Below are positions 27,110-36,266 of a stretch of DNA of 64,000 nt, one piece after another (the stretch's first letter is position 1; every line of letters begins with the position of its first letter). The stretch lies in contig JBGCDP010000222.1 of the NCBI GenBank assembly GCA_045105475.1, positions 1 to 64,000 of the forward strand, written 5' to 3'. A model generated the notes under the pieces. It ran no database searches and had not been told where the DNA came from. It saw only the letters and a program-made list of their open reading frames with translations. The translations under genes were made by a program, and so were the position numbers. Source of the DNA: WTJY01 sp045105475 (GTDB taxonomy: Bacteria > Chloroflexota > Anaerolineae > Promineifilales > Promineifilaceae).

Positions 27110-27215
27110 AAAAGGATAATTTTGGAATGCGCAGGCTACTGTAGACTAATCCCCAAAAACAATCTGTCAATTACACTATTAGCCCAGAATCTAATTCGGC
27201 TAGCGTTTAGACTCA

Positions 27216-29744
27216 TCAGGGTAGCTCAACAGTTGGCAATAATGGAACTGTGACCACTATTGGGAAGGGTGTCGCAGTTGGCAAAGAAATGGTGGTGATC
27301 ACCACAGGTGACGGTGTTGGTGTAGGAAGCAAAAGAGTCACAACGATTACAGGCGTCGGTGTATTTATAACAACGGGCGTTTTTGTAGGCAGTGACAGAG
27401 TCGCAATAATCACAGGCGTCGGTGTATCAATAGGTACAGGCGTATTCGTCGGCAATGGCGTCTTCGTTGGCAGAGGAACTGTGGCGATAATTATTCGGGT
27501 TGGTGTAGCGGTTGGCAAAGGCGTTTTTGTAGGGAGTGGCGTCTTCGTGGGCAGTGCCGTTTTGGTTGGAAGTACAACCGTAGGGGTTTTTGTGGGAACT
27601 TGAGTTGGTGTCTTCGTTGGTATCGGCGTAATTGTCGGCAGAGGCAAAGTCGCTGTTTTCGTTGGTGCTGGCGTTACAGGTGTGTGCGTCGGTAGTGGTG
27701 TCTGCGTTGAAGTGGAAAGTGGTGTTTTAGTTTTGGTTGGAAGAGGTGTGTTTGTAGGCAACATCACCGTAGCTGTTTTTGTCAGCAACGTTCTAGTTGC
27801 AGTAGCAAATGGTGTATTTGTGCTAATCGCAGTAGAGACCTTTGTTGGCGTCGATGTATGGCTGATCGTAGCAGTCGGGGATTTTGTTGCACTACGCGGA
27901 GTAGACGTCGCACGTTGGGTTGGATTGCTTGGTTCTCCTGTGGCTGGAGGGGCAAAAATTGTAGAAGTGGCTGTCGGCGTTGGTGTAGCTGGCAAATAGG
28001 AGCCTAAACAGATATTTATATCTTTATAGCCCCCGGGAAAACGACTCAAAAGTCTTTGATACGAAACTGAGACCGCTTGCGGGATCAATCTAACAATTGG
28101 CTCAATAGTTAAATCCGAAGGATCAAACGAGGCACTACGGCCGGCGGACAGTTCAACAGACTCCTCGCGGCCGATTTGATAGTTACAATCACCCCGAAAA
28201 CAATAAGCAATCAAACTTTGTTCCTCTTCAGAGAATTCAACCCCCATGCATGCGCCAGCCCCCTCCACCCGTTCAGCAACAGCAAATAAAACATCCTCGT
28301 CCTCTGCCCGAACCTCAACCTCAGCACCTTCAGAATAAAGGCCCGTTTCAATAAAGATATCGCTCTCCTCAAAAATCCTAAATTCAACCTTTTCGTCTAC
28401 TTGACTGAATTCTATTTCGCTGGCCTGTTGGCTATAGATACTGGCATCTTCTCCATCGATCCCTTGATGATTGATTTGGGCTTCAGCCATTTGACTAGCA
28501 AATAAGGGCTCATCTTCATAAGCTGGCACCGCGTCCTCTTGATCTTGAAGCCGGAATACGCCAATTTGGCCCGGCTGCAAAGTGGGACGTGGGGTCGTTG
28601 TTGGAATTGGAGTTTCAGTCGGCCGGGCATCCTCAGTTGCAGTTAAGATCGCGGCCACTGTTTGTGTCGCCCAAATCGCAATACTTGAGTCAGACGTTGC
28701 TTGATCTGATCCAACTTCAGAAGAGTCTGGATTGTTATTACTAATTTCAGCTAACTCAACTCGGGTAGGCTGTGTAACTAAATCGATGGCAGAGCGGTCG
28801 CGAAATAACACAATTGCAGCAACATAAAAAAGCAGGACTAAGACGGTAAGTCCACCAAAAAGCAAGGCTGTACGCTGGCGAATCCTTTTTGCCTGATTCA
28901 CAATCTTTATCGCACGGGAAGGATCAGGCGTCTGTAAAATCGCAACCGAAACATTGTCGGCCGCGTCACGCCCTAGGGCAAAGGAAACCAGCCCTCGAGC
29001 AGCTCGGTCACCTTCTTGCGTCGTCAGAATCTGAATAATCTCATCTTGGCGGATAAGCGTCGACGAGGCCGCCCCATGGTTCCTAAATAGCCCATCGGAG
29101 CATACCAATACTGAGTCACCCTTTTGCAGCGGGAGCCCTTTTTTACCCCGTGCCTGAGCAAGTGCATACCCCTTCTGAGTAGTCGTCTGGCCGATATGGA
29201 ATCCAACATCCACATCTAATTCGGCCGTATTTCCCAGACTCCAAACAAGTTTTTCAGCATCAGGATCACTTTGAGCCGTTTCAAAATCCATCTTGCTCAA
29301 TATCGGAAAAATATTTTTAAATGTATGATCAAGGCTTAATTGGGAAAATTTACCGTCCCGAACAAAAAAGACACCACAATTACCTATATTGGCAATAAAA
29401 AGCTTTTCATCATTTTGAATAACTGCTACTGCTAGTGAACAACCATAATTCTCAACTGAGGGTGCTGAGTGGCCCTTATCAACATAAATTGACTGATTAG
29501 CAGCTAACACCCCCTGCGCTAAAAGGTCACTAAGTTGTGGCTCTGCACCTTGCTGCAAGTATGTTAGCAATGTATGCACAGCAGTTTGCGCTATCTGCCT
29601 GTTTTTTGTCTCTCCACTGTCGGCAACAACAGCAATTGATAGGCGGTCCCCATTCGACCGAGTGAAAGTTAAGACTTCTCCAAAATCGACAGCTTGTATG
29701 CTGGCACCTCTATCAAAATGAAACCCTGTAATAATTTCTGACAT
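27216..29744 (-). CDS. PP2C-like domain membrane protein with long Thr/Pro/Lys stalk
   Basis: 842 residues. The N-terminal PP2C/SpoIIE-like domain (about 15-275) has ANIGNCGVFFVRDGKFSQL, LVCSDGLFRN and AADNVSVAIL, matching the late metal-binding motifs. The usual VADGMGG reads VADSGE, and the usual GD of 'vGDSR' is GN, so catalysis may be weakened. One membrane helix follows (about 297-318). The extracellular part contains an uncharacterised domain (about 400-580) and a stalk of some 250 residues built from PTKTP/LPTATP/VIIAT units. Known PP2Cs of this layout pair with Ser/Thr kinases; none is nearby. Confidence 0.8.
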   Translation of the reverse strand: MSEIITGFHFDRGASIQAVDFGEVLTFTRSNGDRLSIAVVADSGETKNRQIAQTAVHTLLTYLQQGAEPQLSDLLAQGVLAANQSIYVDKGHSAPSVENYGCSLAVAVIQNDEKLFIANIGNCGVFFVRDGKFSQLSLDHTFKNIFPILSKMDFETAQSDPDAEKLVWSLGNTAELDVDVGFHIGQTTTQKGYALAQARGKKGLPLQKGDSVLVCSDGLFRNHGAASSTLIRQDEIIQILTTQEGDRAARGLVSFALGRDAADNVSVAILQTPDPSRAIKIVNQAKRIRQRTALLFGGLTVLVLLFYVAAIVLFRDRSAIDLVTQPTRVELAEISNNNPDSSEVGSDQATSDSSIAIWATQTVAAILTATEDARPTETPIPTTTPRPTLQPGQIGVFRLQDQEDAVPAYEDEPLFASQMAEAQINHQGIDGEDASIYSQQASEIEFSQVDEKVEFRIFEESDIFIETGLYSEGAEVEVRAEDEDVLFAVAERVEGAGACMGVEFSEEEQSLIAYCFRGDCNYQIGREESVELSAGRSASFDPSDLTIEPIVRLIPQAVSVSYQRLLSRFPGGYKDINICLGSYLPATPTPTATSTIFAPPATGEPSNPTQRATSTPRSATKSPTATISHTSTPTKVSTAISTNTPFATATRTLLTKTATVMLPTNTPLPTKTKTPLSTSTQTPLPTHTPVTPAPTKTATLPLPTITPIPTKTPTQVPTKTPTVVLPTKTALPTKTPLPTKTPLPTATPTRIIIATVPLPTKTPLPTNTPVPIDTPTPVIIATLSLPTKTPVVINTPTPVIVVTLLLPTPTPSPVVITTISLPTATPFPIVVTVPLLPTVELP

Positions 29745-30106
29745 AGCGAAGTTAGTTAGGCAATCTATACATTGTCACAAACAAGCTAAGGGGAGTTTGC
29801 TCTGTTTGCAGATAGAGTCTGCCAAATATAGATTTTCCTTTTATGTAATCAAGTAAATCTCCTACAGTCATCATCCTTATAAAGAAATCATCCATTCATC
29901 CTTACGGAAAAGTTGACACTCATAAGTTATTAATATAGTGGCTACCACTTGGCCCAATCACTTTTAAAAACCTAGATTTCTCCTCATTATTCAATAGGTT
30001 AAAAGATAATGAGACTACTCTTCTAACAAAAAAGGGAGCTGTTGAATCATTACGATTTCTAAAGAATGCGCTTCGCTTGCTAAAGCTTTCTGTTACCATA
30101 ATGGTT
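29745..30106. other. Divergent intergenic region
   Basis: About 360 AT-rich bases between the PP2C-like gene (leftward) and the sortase gene (rightward). I see no convincing gene, RNA or strong promoter match; a small GCAGA-tagag-TCTGC inverted repeat occurs near 29812. It must hold both promoters. Confidence 0.5.
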
Positions 30107-31090
30107 ATGTCACGGATGAAACGTAACGAGCTCGATCATTTAACGGAGCGGGAATTAGAAGAGGCGCTATACCGCAAACGATATATCGAGCGGAGAAATC
30201 GCCTAACCCGACTAAAAGATGAAGGTCGGGTTGTAGAATCACCGATTATTCAAACTAGGAATCCATCAAACGCATCACCTTCATTTGCCTCGCCAGAAGC
30301 TTCTGCTGAACAAACACGGTGGGCTGAAACAGTAACAGGCAAACCGGCACAAAAAGGCGGCCGTTTGGGAGGCTTATTTAATCGATCGCTTCTACTAGTC
30401 GAAGTTGCGGCCGCTGTTGGGTTTATTTGGATTGTCTTTTCACTTGTGGGATCACTCCGCCAATTAAACAGTGATATAGCTGACGTCCAGCAGGCTGCTA
30501 TTGCTGGCGTGCCCAGTATACCAACACCAACCCTTCCACCGGTTATCGATTTAGTTTTACTGCCTACAGGACATCAACCACCAATCGAAGGTCAGCCGAT
30601 TGTTCACGAAGAAGCAGGCGGCATCCCCGACCATCTACTACCACTAGTCGATGCCTACGTCCCTCCAGTCGCACCCACACCAGCTCCGGAGCAGCCACGT
30701 CAAATCGCTATTTCAAAGATTGGTGTCAACGCTCCTATCTTTCAAGGCCACGAAGAAGAGCAGTTGAAGAAAGGGGTTGGGCACAGCATTGGTACAGCCC
30801 TTGTTGGCACCCCTGGCAACATGGTTCTATCAGCCCATAATGACATTTATGGTGAGATATTCAGAAACTTAGATCAGCTTGAAAGCGGAGACGAGGTTAT
30901 TGTCTCATCGGGGCGCGAAAGCTACACTTATATCATTAATAATATTCAGGTGGTTGAACCTACAGCTGTTGAAGTAATGGCTCCCACAGATCATGCCAGC
31001 CTAACTTTAATCTCTTGCTATCCGTATTTGATAGACAACAAGCGTATAATTGTAAAGGCTGATTTAAAAGAAACTTTAAATAACGGGTAA
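30107..31090 (+). CDS. Sortase (class D-like) with N-terminal helix
   Basis: About 327 residues. An N-terminal charged helical part (KRNELDHLTERELEEALYR) is followed by a membrane helix (about 100-122) and a sortase domain (about 205-325). Catalytic residues are visible: His in NMVLSAHNDIYGE, Cys in LTLISCYPYL and Arg in DNKRIIVKAD. Sortases cut a C-terminal sorting motif and join the protein to the envelope or to pilins. No canonical LPxTG-type substrate is seen in the window. Starts at 30101, 30107 and 30116 are all possible; none has a clear ribosome-binding site. The next gene starts two bases after the stop. Confidence 0.88.
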   Translation: MSRMKRNELDHLTERELEEALYRKRYIERRNRLTRLKDEGRVVESPIIQTRNPSNASPSFASPEASAEQTRWAETVTGKPAQKGGRLGGLFNRSLLLVEVAAAVGFIWIVFSLVGSLRQLNSDIADVQQAAIAGVPSIPTPTLPPVIDLVLLPTGHQPPIEGQPIVHEEAGGIPDHLLPLVDAYVPPVAPTPAPEQPRQIAISKIGVNAPIFQGHEEEQLKKGVGHSIGTALVGTPGNMVLSAHNDIYGEIFRNLDQLESGDEVIVSSGRESYTYIINNIQVVEPTAVEVMAPTDHASLTLISCYPYLIDNKRIIVKADLKETLNNG

Positions 31091-31092
31091 CT

Positions 31093-31353
31093 ATGACAAA
31101 ACGATCTCAAGATACAAAAAGAATTAGAGAAGAAATGCGCAAAAAGCGTTTTCGGCCAGACAAAACGGCCGGAGCCGGGCCTTCAGCCGGCCGTCGTCGC
31201 CGCCGAGGACGCATCCGAAATGTATCAATTGAAGAATTACGGGAAGAATACAGCTATGTCTTAAAGGATTTAAGACGAATCTTTATCTTGGCGGCCGCAA
31301 TGTTTGTCTTGCTTATTGCGGCTAACATTGTCTACCCACTTTTAGCTGGTTAG
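31093..31353 (+). CDS. Small basic tail-anchored membrane protein
   Basis: 86 residues: a very basic N-terminal half (MRKKRFRPDK, GRRRRRGRIR), an amphipathic stretch (SIEELREEYSYVLKDLRR), and one C-terminal helix (FILAAAMFVLLIAANIVYPLL). It starts two bases after the sortase stop, so both are probably made together and could form a membrane complex. The final 12 bases overlap the 3' end of the convergent histidine-kinase gene. Confidence 0.7.
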   Translation: MTKRSQDTKRIREEMRKKRFRPDKTAGAGPSAGRRRRRGRIRNVSIEELREEYSYVLKDLRRIFILAAAMFVLLIAANIVYPLLAG

Positions 31354-33066
31354 TAGATGGCTCTCTTGATCAACAACAGATTCTTTACTTGAATCTGTTG
31401 TTGGCTCAATGTAAGCAGGGAGCGTAAACCAAAAACAGCTTCCCTGCCCTGGCTCACTGTCAACCCCTACAGTCCCGTCTAACCGTTTAATAATGCGTTG
31501 AACGATTGATAAGCCTAAACCGGCCCCCATTTTTCTATTCCGCCCATAGTCTGTGAAAGGGCGAAACAATTCAGGCTTTAAAGCTTCAGACACACCCGGC
31601 CCATTATCTTTAATCCAAAACTGAATCTCACCTGTACTTGAGATAAGAGTGGCCCCCAGCTCAATTTGAGGTGGATTCCCCCCATACTTAAGGGCATTCC
31701 CCAAATAGTTGTACCAGACCTCTTCAACCCACGGTGCAAATGCTAAAGCAACGGGCCAAGAGTCTGGGTAGCTAATCGTTGCCTCTGTTGCTCGGACCCG
31801 ATGATCAAGTCTCTCAAGGGTTTCATTGATGAGATATTGAGTATTCATAGGCGCCACTTCAACTTCAGCTTCTCTTATCGCCGACAAAAGCATGAGCGCT
31901 TCGATTACAACACTCATTTTACGACTATCCTTCGCAATAATATCGGCCGAATGAGACACCGTCTCACGCGGAATCGCATTGCCGTCAAAACTCTCAATTT
32001 CTTGTTGCAAATATTCACTGAAGCCGACAATACGAGCCAACATATTCTGCAAATCATGAGCAACCGTATGACCAAAAGCATCTAATTCAGCGTTACGCTC
32101 TTGCAGAATCGACTTACTTTGGCGTAAAGATTCAACAAGCCGTGCATTCTCAATTGCGGTTGCCGCTGAATAAGCCAATGTTTCAGCTAAGCTTTGGTCA
32201 CGTTCGTCAAAGTTCCCTTTTAACTTATTCACGAACTCCAAAACACCAAACACATTGCCATGCACTTTTAAAGGCACAGCAAGCAACGACAGCGTGTTAA
32301 AATTTATCTTTGAGTCGATATCCTTTGCAAAACGATCGTCTGTACTAACCTGATTTAAAATAGTGCTACGATTATTTTTTCCGGCCCAGCCAACAATCCC
32401 TTCTCCACTCGCGACTCGAACGCCCTTAAGAGGTGGTGTTGCTGTTCGATGGGAAACTGCATGGCATTCAAGATGAGTCTGATCATCATCAGTCCAGAGC
32501 CAAATCGAGCTTCCCTCAGTCCCCAAAATCTCAATTGCATAGCGCATGAGCCGTGTCATAACCTGATCTAAGTCAAGAATAGAGGTAAGATCAGCCCCTA
32601 CTAAATTTAAGTAAGATAGGGCCCGGTTACGATCCTGTAGAACAAATAGCATCTCCCTTTTTTCAATCTCTAATTGATGACGCCGCATCATTTGACGAAT
32701 CACAATAGGCAGCATGGTTAGCCAAGCTTCGTTTTCGTCAAATACAATATAGTTTGAGGCACCTATTTCTAATGCTTTCGCTGCTACAGCTTCATTTCCA
32801 GGCTCAACTAAAATCAAAATGGATGGGGCGGTAGGAGATTGTTGAATCGTTTCGATAATTTGAAATACATCAATCCCATTAGGGTCATGGCTAACCGCAA
32901 TCAAATCAAACGAATTAGAGTCTAATTGGTCAAATACAGCTTGGCTAGACGCGATATGGTGAATCGCATAACTTGTAGGTTCAAGCGCTTTCTTAAAAAG
33001 TTGGTGTCGCTGTAAATCTTTGTCAAGGCACAGGAGCCTAAGAAGTGAACCTTTGTCTATATCCAT
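31342..33066 (-). CDS. GAF-domain sensor histidine kinase with degenerate receiver domain
   Basis: About 574 residues from ATG 33066 (a GTG at 33117 adds 17). The order is a receiver-like domain (about 10-120), a GAF domain (about 155-300), a HisKA helix with the phospho-acceptor His in GHTVAHDLQNML, and an HATPase domain (VEEVWYNYLGNALKYGG, KDNGPGV, GAGLGLSIVQRI). In the receiver the expected phospho-Asp position reads FDLIAVSHDPNG (Ser instead of Asp), and the conserved Lys is also lost, so it is probably not phosphorylated. There are no membrane helices, so it senses a cytoplasmic signal. No partner regulator adjoins. Confidence 0.88.
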   Translation of the reverse strand: MDIDKGSLLRLLCLDKDLQRHQLFKKALEPTSYAIHHIASSQAVFDQLDSNSFDLIAVSHDPNGIDVFQIIETIQQSPTAPSILILVEPGNEAVAAKALEIGASNYIVFDENEAWLTMLPIVIRQMMRRHQLEIEKREMLFVLQDRNRALSYLNLVGADLTSILDLDQVMTRLMRYAIEILGTEGSSIWLWTDDDQTHLECHAVSHRTATPPLKGVRVASGEGIVGWAGKNNRSTILNQVSTDDRFAKDIDSKINFNTLSLLAVPLKVHGNVFGVLEFVNKLKGNFDERDQSLAETLAYSAATAIENARLVESLRQSKSILQERNAELDAFGHTVAHDLQNMLARIVGFSEYLQQEIESFDGNAIPRETVSHSADIIAKDSRKMSVVIEALMLLSAIREAEVEVAPMNTQYLINETLERLDHRVRATEATISYPDSWPVALAFAPWVEEVWYNYLGNALKYGGNPPQIELGATLISSTGEIQFWIKDNGPGVSEALKPELFRPFTDYGRNRKMGAGLGLSIVQRIIKRLDGTVGVDSEPGQGSCFWFTLPAYIEPTTDSSKESVVDQESHLLTS

Positions 33067-33192
33067 ATGCAAATTACCTGTGTGGTGAGCAATCCTATCC
33101 ACCGCCTCTCTGGGCACAAGACGAAAAATATGAGGTGTAGGGTTTGATATCAGTTACAGGATAGAGAACTACAGGGATTCTAGCAATGTCCC

Positions 33193-33212
33193 ATATGTCA
33201 TGTATGACATAT
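33193..33212 (-). promoter_or_regulatory. Inverted repeat upstream of the histidine kinase gene
   Basis: ATATGTCAT-GT-ATGACATAT: two 9-base arms around a 2-base centre, about 130 bases before the chosen start of the kinase gene, followed by an A-run. It has the form of a dimeric regulator site. No consensus is known to me. Confidence 0.4.
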
Positions 33213-33259
33213 AAAAAAGCTGATTTTCTTAATTTAACGGGAACATTTAGTAAAAACGG

Positions 33260-34318
33260 TTACCACCAAGTCTGAAATTTTTTGATAGTAGAGACTTTTT
33301 CAGAATTTACACGAAAGGCTGAAACATCAATTATTACTTCTCGCCCAGCATTTCCGTTTGGATGATCAGGCAAATTGATTATTGCTTTATAAATTCCGGG
33401 AGTGTTTGTAAGCTCCAACTCTAAATCGAATCTATTCGCATCAGTGTTTTCCAAATCCGAAAATTGAGCAAATCCCGTGACAACTAAATCAGTAGCAATC
33501 ACTGGCTCGCTTGAAATACGGTTAATTACTTCAACGGTAACTACCTGCTGGTTATTTGTATAAAGAACTGGATATTTCACTGAAACATGAACTGCGTAAT
33601 CTTCGGCCGGTACTGCTACAGGCAAGGTGTTAATGGGGCTGGTTCGGTTTGGGAATTGGGGAATGAAAATCTGTGTGATGCCATCTTCAACTAATAGTTC
33701 AGGATTGTTATTAAGAAGGTGGTCACGTCCGAGGCTTTGGTGCGAAACAGTTTGACTATTTGGATTCCAGCGCAGGCTGGTATTTTCATAGTAAATGACA
33801 AATCGATCCCCCATTTGGATAAAGCTTGTAACAGGTTCGCCTAAAAATTGATCATTCTCAGTCTCTGCCAAAAAGTCAAAAAACTGAGACGTATCCGGAA
33901 GAAAATCGGCCGATTGAGTTTCAGGTTGTGAAAGCACTCCTAGTGGAAACACCTCAACTTCTTGAGAATTCCCATTAGGCGGAGCCATTAATAGCACCCC
34001 TTCAAAATATTGAATCGTACGATCACCATACCCTTCAATTGGAACCGTATCAATTCGACTAATTGGGGGTCCCATCATAAGGCAATTTTTTTCAAAGACG
34101 GGTAGAAATGGTGGATGAATTTCAATATCACCACGGTAAGTACAACTACCGTCTGCAGTGATAGCTAGCGGGATAATAAGGTAACCCATCGCTGAAATGA
34201 TTCCCACTAAGCTAATAATGCCTCCCAAACGTGCCATAACAAAATCAAACCAGCCGGGCTGTTTTTCCGGAGGCCTAACTAAATTTGGAGGGTCTGACAT
34301 TTGCTTAACTTCTACCAT
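33260..34318 (-). CDS. Membrane-anchored protein with two degenerate YPI/LGFP-like repeats
   Basis: 352 residues. One membrane helix is at about 32-54. Two short related units follow: GPPISRIDTVPIEG...RTIQYFEGVLL (about 80-112) and LGEPVTSFIQMGDRFVIYYENTSLRW (about 158-183; key parts GEPVTSF and FVIYYEN). Both recall the 'G.Pis..f...g...QyFE.a..e..p' repeats common in surface proteins of Chloroflexota. The C-terminal part (about 245-350) is Ig-like. A start at Met7 (34300) is possible. Function unknown; likely envelope-facing. Confidence 0.6.
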   Translation of the reverse strand: MVEVKQMSDPPNLVRPPEKQPGWFDFVMARLGGIISLVGIISAMGYLIIPLAITADGSCTYRGDIEIHPPFLPVFEKNCLMMGPPISRIDTVPIEGYGDRTIQYFEGVLLMAPPNGNSQEVEVFPLGVLSQPETQSADFLPDTSQFFDFLAETENDQFLGEPVTSFIQMGDRFVIYYENTSLRWNPNSQTVSHQSLGRDHLLNNNPELLVEDGITQIFIPQFPNRTSPINTLPVAVPAEDYAVHVSVKYPVLYTNNQQVVTVEVINRISSEPVIATDLVVTGFAQFSDLENTDANRFDLELELTNTPGIYKAIINLPDHPNGNAGREVIIDVSAFRVNSEKVSTIKKFQTWW

Positions 34319-34353
34319 AACTATCTATAAGTTTAATCACAAGTGATTACTAA

Positions 34354-35295
34354 TTACCAGGGTTCTTCCAGTAAATTCTCGTGCTCTTCCCGCAATCGTT
34401 GATAACTATCAAAACGCGCGGCCGAAATATCCCCATTTTCTACAGCCTTTAAAACCGCACAGCCCGGTTCTTTTGTATGTGAACAGTCGCTAAACTGGCA
34501 GTCAGACACAAATGGTTCAATTTCGATAAAGTAGGCGTCTAATTCTTCTGGTTGTATGTCATAAAGGGCCCAACCACGGATGCCGGGAGTGTCCGCAACC
34601 CATCCCCCAAAGTGCAGAGGGAAAAGCTGTCCATAACGAGTTGTGTGCATCCCTTTTCCGGTTGCATCACTGACATTACTGGTGCCTAAACCTAGTTTCG
34701 GTTGAACAGCATTCAACAGGCTCGATTTACCAACACCAGAGGATCCAGCAAACACAGAGACTTTATCTTTTAGTAAGTCACGAAGCTCCTGTACCCCTTG
34801 GTCAGCTTCTGCACTGGTGTAAACGACGTCATACCCAATCTTTTTATAGATGCCGAACTGAGCTTCCGCTTCTTCTAAAGTTCCTAAATCTAGTTTGTTG
34901 ACACAAATAGTCGCGGGAATGTTTTGCTGTTCTGTAACCACCAAAAGTCGGTCAAGTTTGCGAATGCTGGTTGTCGGTTTCTTGAGGGAAAAGACAAAAA
35001 CAACCTGATCGACGTTAGCAACCAATACCTGTTCTTTATCAGTTTTCCATGAGCGATTATGTGCCGATGGCCGACTACGAGAGAGCGCATTAAATCGCTC
35101 TTCTATAGACTCGACAATTCCATTTTCTTCATTTGGGTTATAAGTAAATGTAACCTGATCTCCCAAGGCAACAATATCTGTCAGGCTTCGCTCCCGCTTT
35201 AATTTACCCGGCAACTTGCATACAAAATCTTCCCCAGAATCAGTGCGAACCGTATAAAAACCGCTAATCGATTTAATGACCAATCCTTTTTGCAT
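34354..35295 (-). CDS. rsgA: Ribosome small subunit-dependent GTPase A
   Basis: 313 residues from ATG 35295; a TTG at 35319 would add eight. It is a circularly permuted GTPase: an N-terminal OB-fold (IKSISGFYTVRTDSGEDFVC), then G4 (VCVNKLDLG, read ICVNKLDLG), G1/P-loop (GSSGVGKSSLLN), and G3 (DTPGIRGWALY). The C-terminal zinc motif reads CQFSDCSHTKEPGC. RsgA checks late 30S subunit assembly using GTP. The gene is transcribed leftward with the surface-protein gene 35 bases downstream. Confidence 0.95.
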   Translation of the reverse strand: MQKGLVIKSISGFYTVRTDSGEDFVCKLPGKLKRERSLTDIVALGDQVTFTYNPNEENGIVESIEERFNALSRSRPSAHNRSWKTDKEQVLVANVDQVVFVFSLKKPTTSIRKLDRLLVVTEQQNIPATICVNKLDLGTLEEAEAQFGIYKKIGYDVVYTSAEADQGVQELRDLLKDKVSVFAGSSGVGKSSLLNAVQPKLGLGTSNVSDATGKGMHTTRYGQLFPLHFGGWVADTPGIRGWALYDIQPEELDAYFIEIEPFVSDCQFSDCSHTKEPGCAVLKAVENGDISAARFDSYQRLREEHENLLEEPW

Positions 35296-35447
35296 TAAAT
35301 GTTTGTTTCCGTTTTGCAAATAAAAAGTTTTTTCATATAAGCCATAGTATAGCTGAAAACGATCTTATGATATAGGAGGAGTATCATTTATTATGTCAAC
35401 TTCACGTTGCCAGCAGCTCTTCAAGCAAAAAGATTGGCAGAAAAGTA

Positions 35448-36116
35448 CTACTTCCAAGCAAACTTTGGCTGCTCAAAATGAGCCACTCTCGTATGGTTTT
35501 CTAAAATCGCAACTTCACGAAACTGAAACAAAATCGCACCAGTAGGAGCTGCAATCCAGCGGCTCCCTATGTGCATTTTCAAAACTGGGCTATTGCTTTC
35601 AGGAATTGTTTCAAGCATGGGCGAATCCAAGCGGAGCAGCTCACGAACGGGGATGCGATGGACAGAGGCAACTTCGGCCGGATTTGGCTTAAACTCACAT
35701 GCATCCCCGCCCCACACCACAATGGGCGTCATCACAAAACCAGAGCGGGTGGTGAAATCATCTAACCTGCCTATGATTTGATCTTGCCCTAGCGTTAATC
35801 CCACCTCTTCATCTAACTCACGTAATGCCGCTTCTTCAGGCGTTTCACCTGCATCCATTCGGCCGCCGGGAAGCGCCCACTGCCCAGAATGACGATTCAT
35901 CTTTGCCGCACGCTCGGTCAGCACCAAAGCACATTCAGAGCACATCGACTCATTAAATTCCAGACCATACAAAGCTGGATCATGATGAACATCGACAATG
36001 ACCAAGGCCACCGCGGCTCTTCGTAGCCCATCAGCCAGATGCTGCTGTGCTTTAAAATGACTAAGTCGGCTTTTTATTGAAGTTTTTAAGGATGAATCGC
36101 AAACAAGGTTGATCAT
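35448..36116 (-). CDS. NUDIX hydrolase (CoA pyrophosphatase-like)
   Basis: 222 residues with a full NUDIX box GGRMDAGETPEEAALRELDEEVG (pattern Gx5Ex7REUxEExGU; core REL-DEEVG) at about 93-115. It is preceded by MNRHSGQWALPGG, which resembles NudL-type CoA/8-oxo-type pyrophosphatases. NUDIX enzymes cut nucleoside diphosphates linked to another group. The substrate is not certain; the RHSGQWALPGGR context favours CoA-type substrates. It lies behind rsgA in the same direction with a 128-base spacer. Confidence 0.88.
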   Translation of the reverse strand: MINLVCDSSLKTSIKSRLSHFKAQQHLADGLRRAAVALVIVDVHHDPALYGLEFNESMCSECALVLTERAAKMNRHSGQWALPGGRMDAGETPEEAALRELDEEVGLTLGQDQIIGRLDDFTTRSGFVMTPIVVWGGDACEFKPNPAEVASVHRIPVRELLRLDSPMLETIPESNSPVLKMHIGSRWIAAPTGAILFQFREVAILENHTRVAHFEQPKFAWK

Positions 36117-36266
36117 AATTTCTGTTCCTACCTCAACTGTATTCTATTTCCTTTGGCTCAGGCAAAAAAGGACTATTTCAGCTTGCCAATTTTGAATTAT
36201 TAGGCTCTACTCACCAAAATTTAACAGATCTATTCCAGACTCAAATTAGCTGATCGGAGTTTTTAA

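Noticed and set aside
27250..27999. Val/Gly-rich ORFs on the plus strand inside the stalk region
   Set aside because: They are the reverse complement of PT-rich codons (GTNGGN from CCNACN) and have no start signals; the real gene is on the minus strand.
35393..35545. 50-codon ORF on the plus strand with AGGAGGAG upstream, antisense to the end of the NUDIX gene
   Set aside because: The spacing to ATG is too long (11 bases), its second half merely mirrors the NUDIX gene, and its composition is not protein-like.
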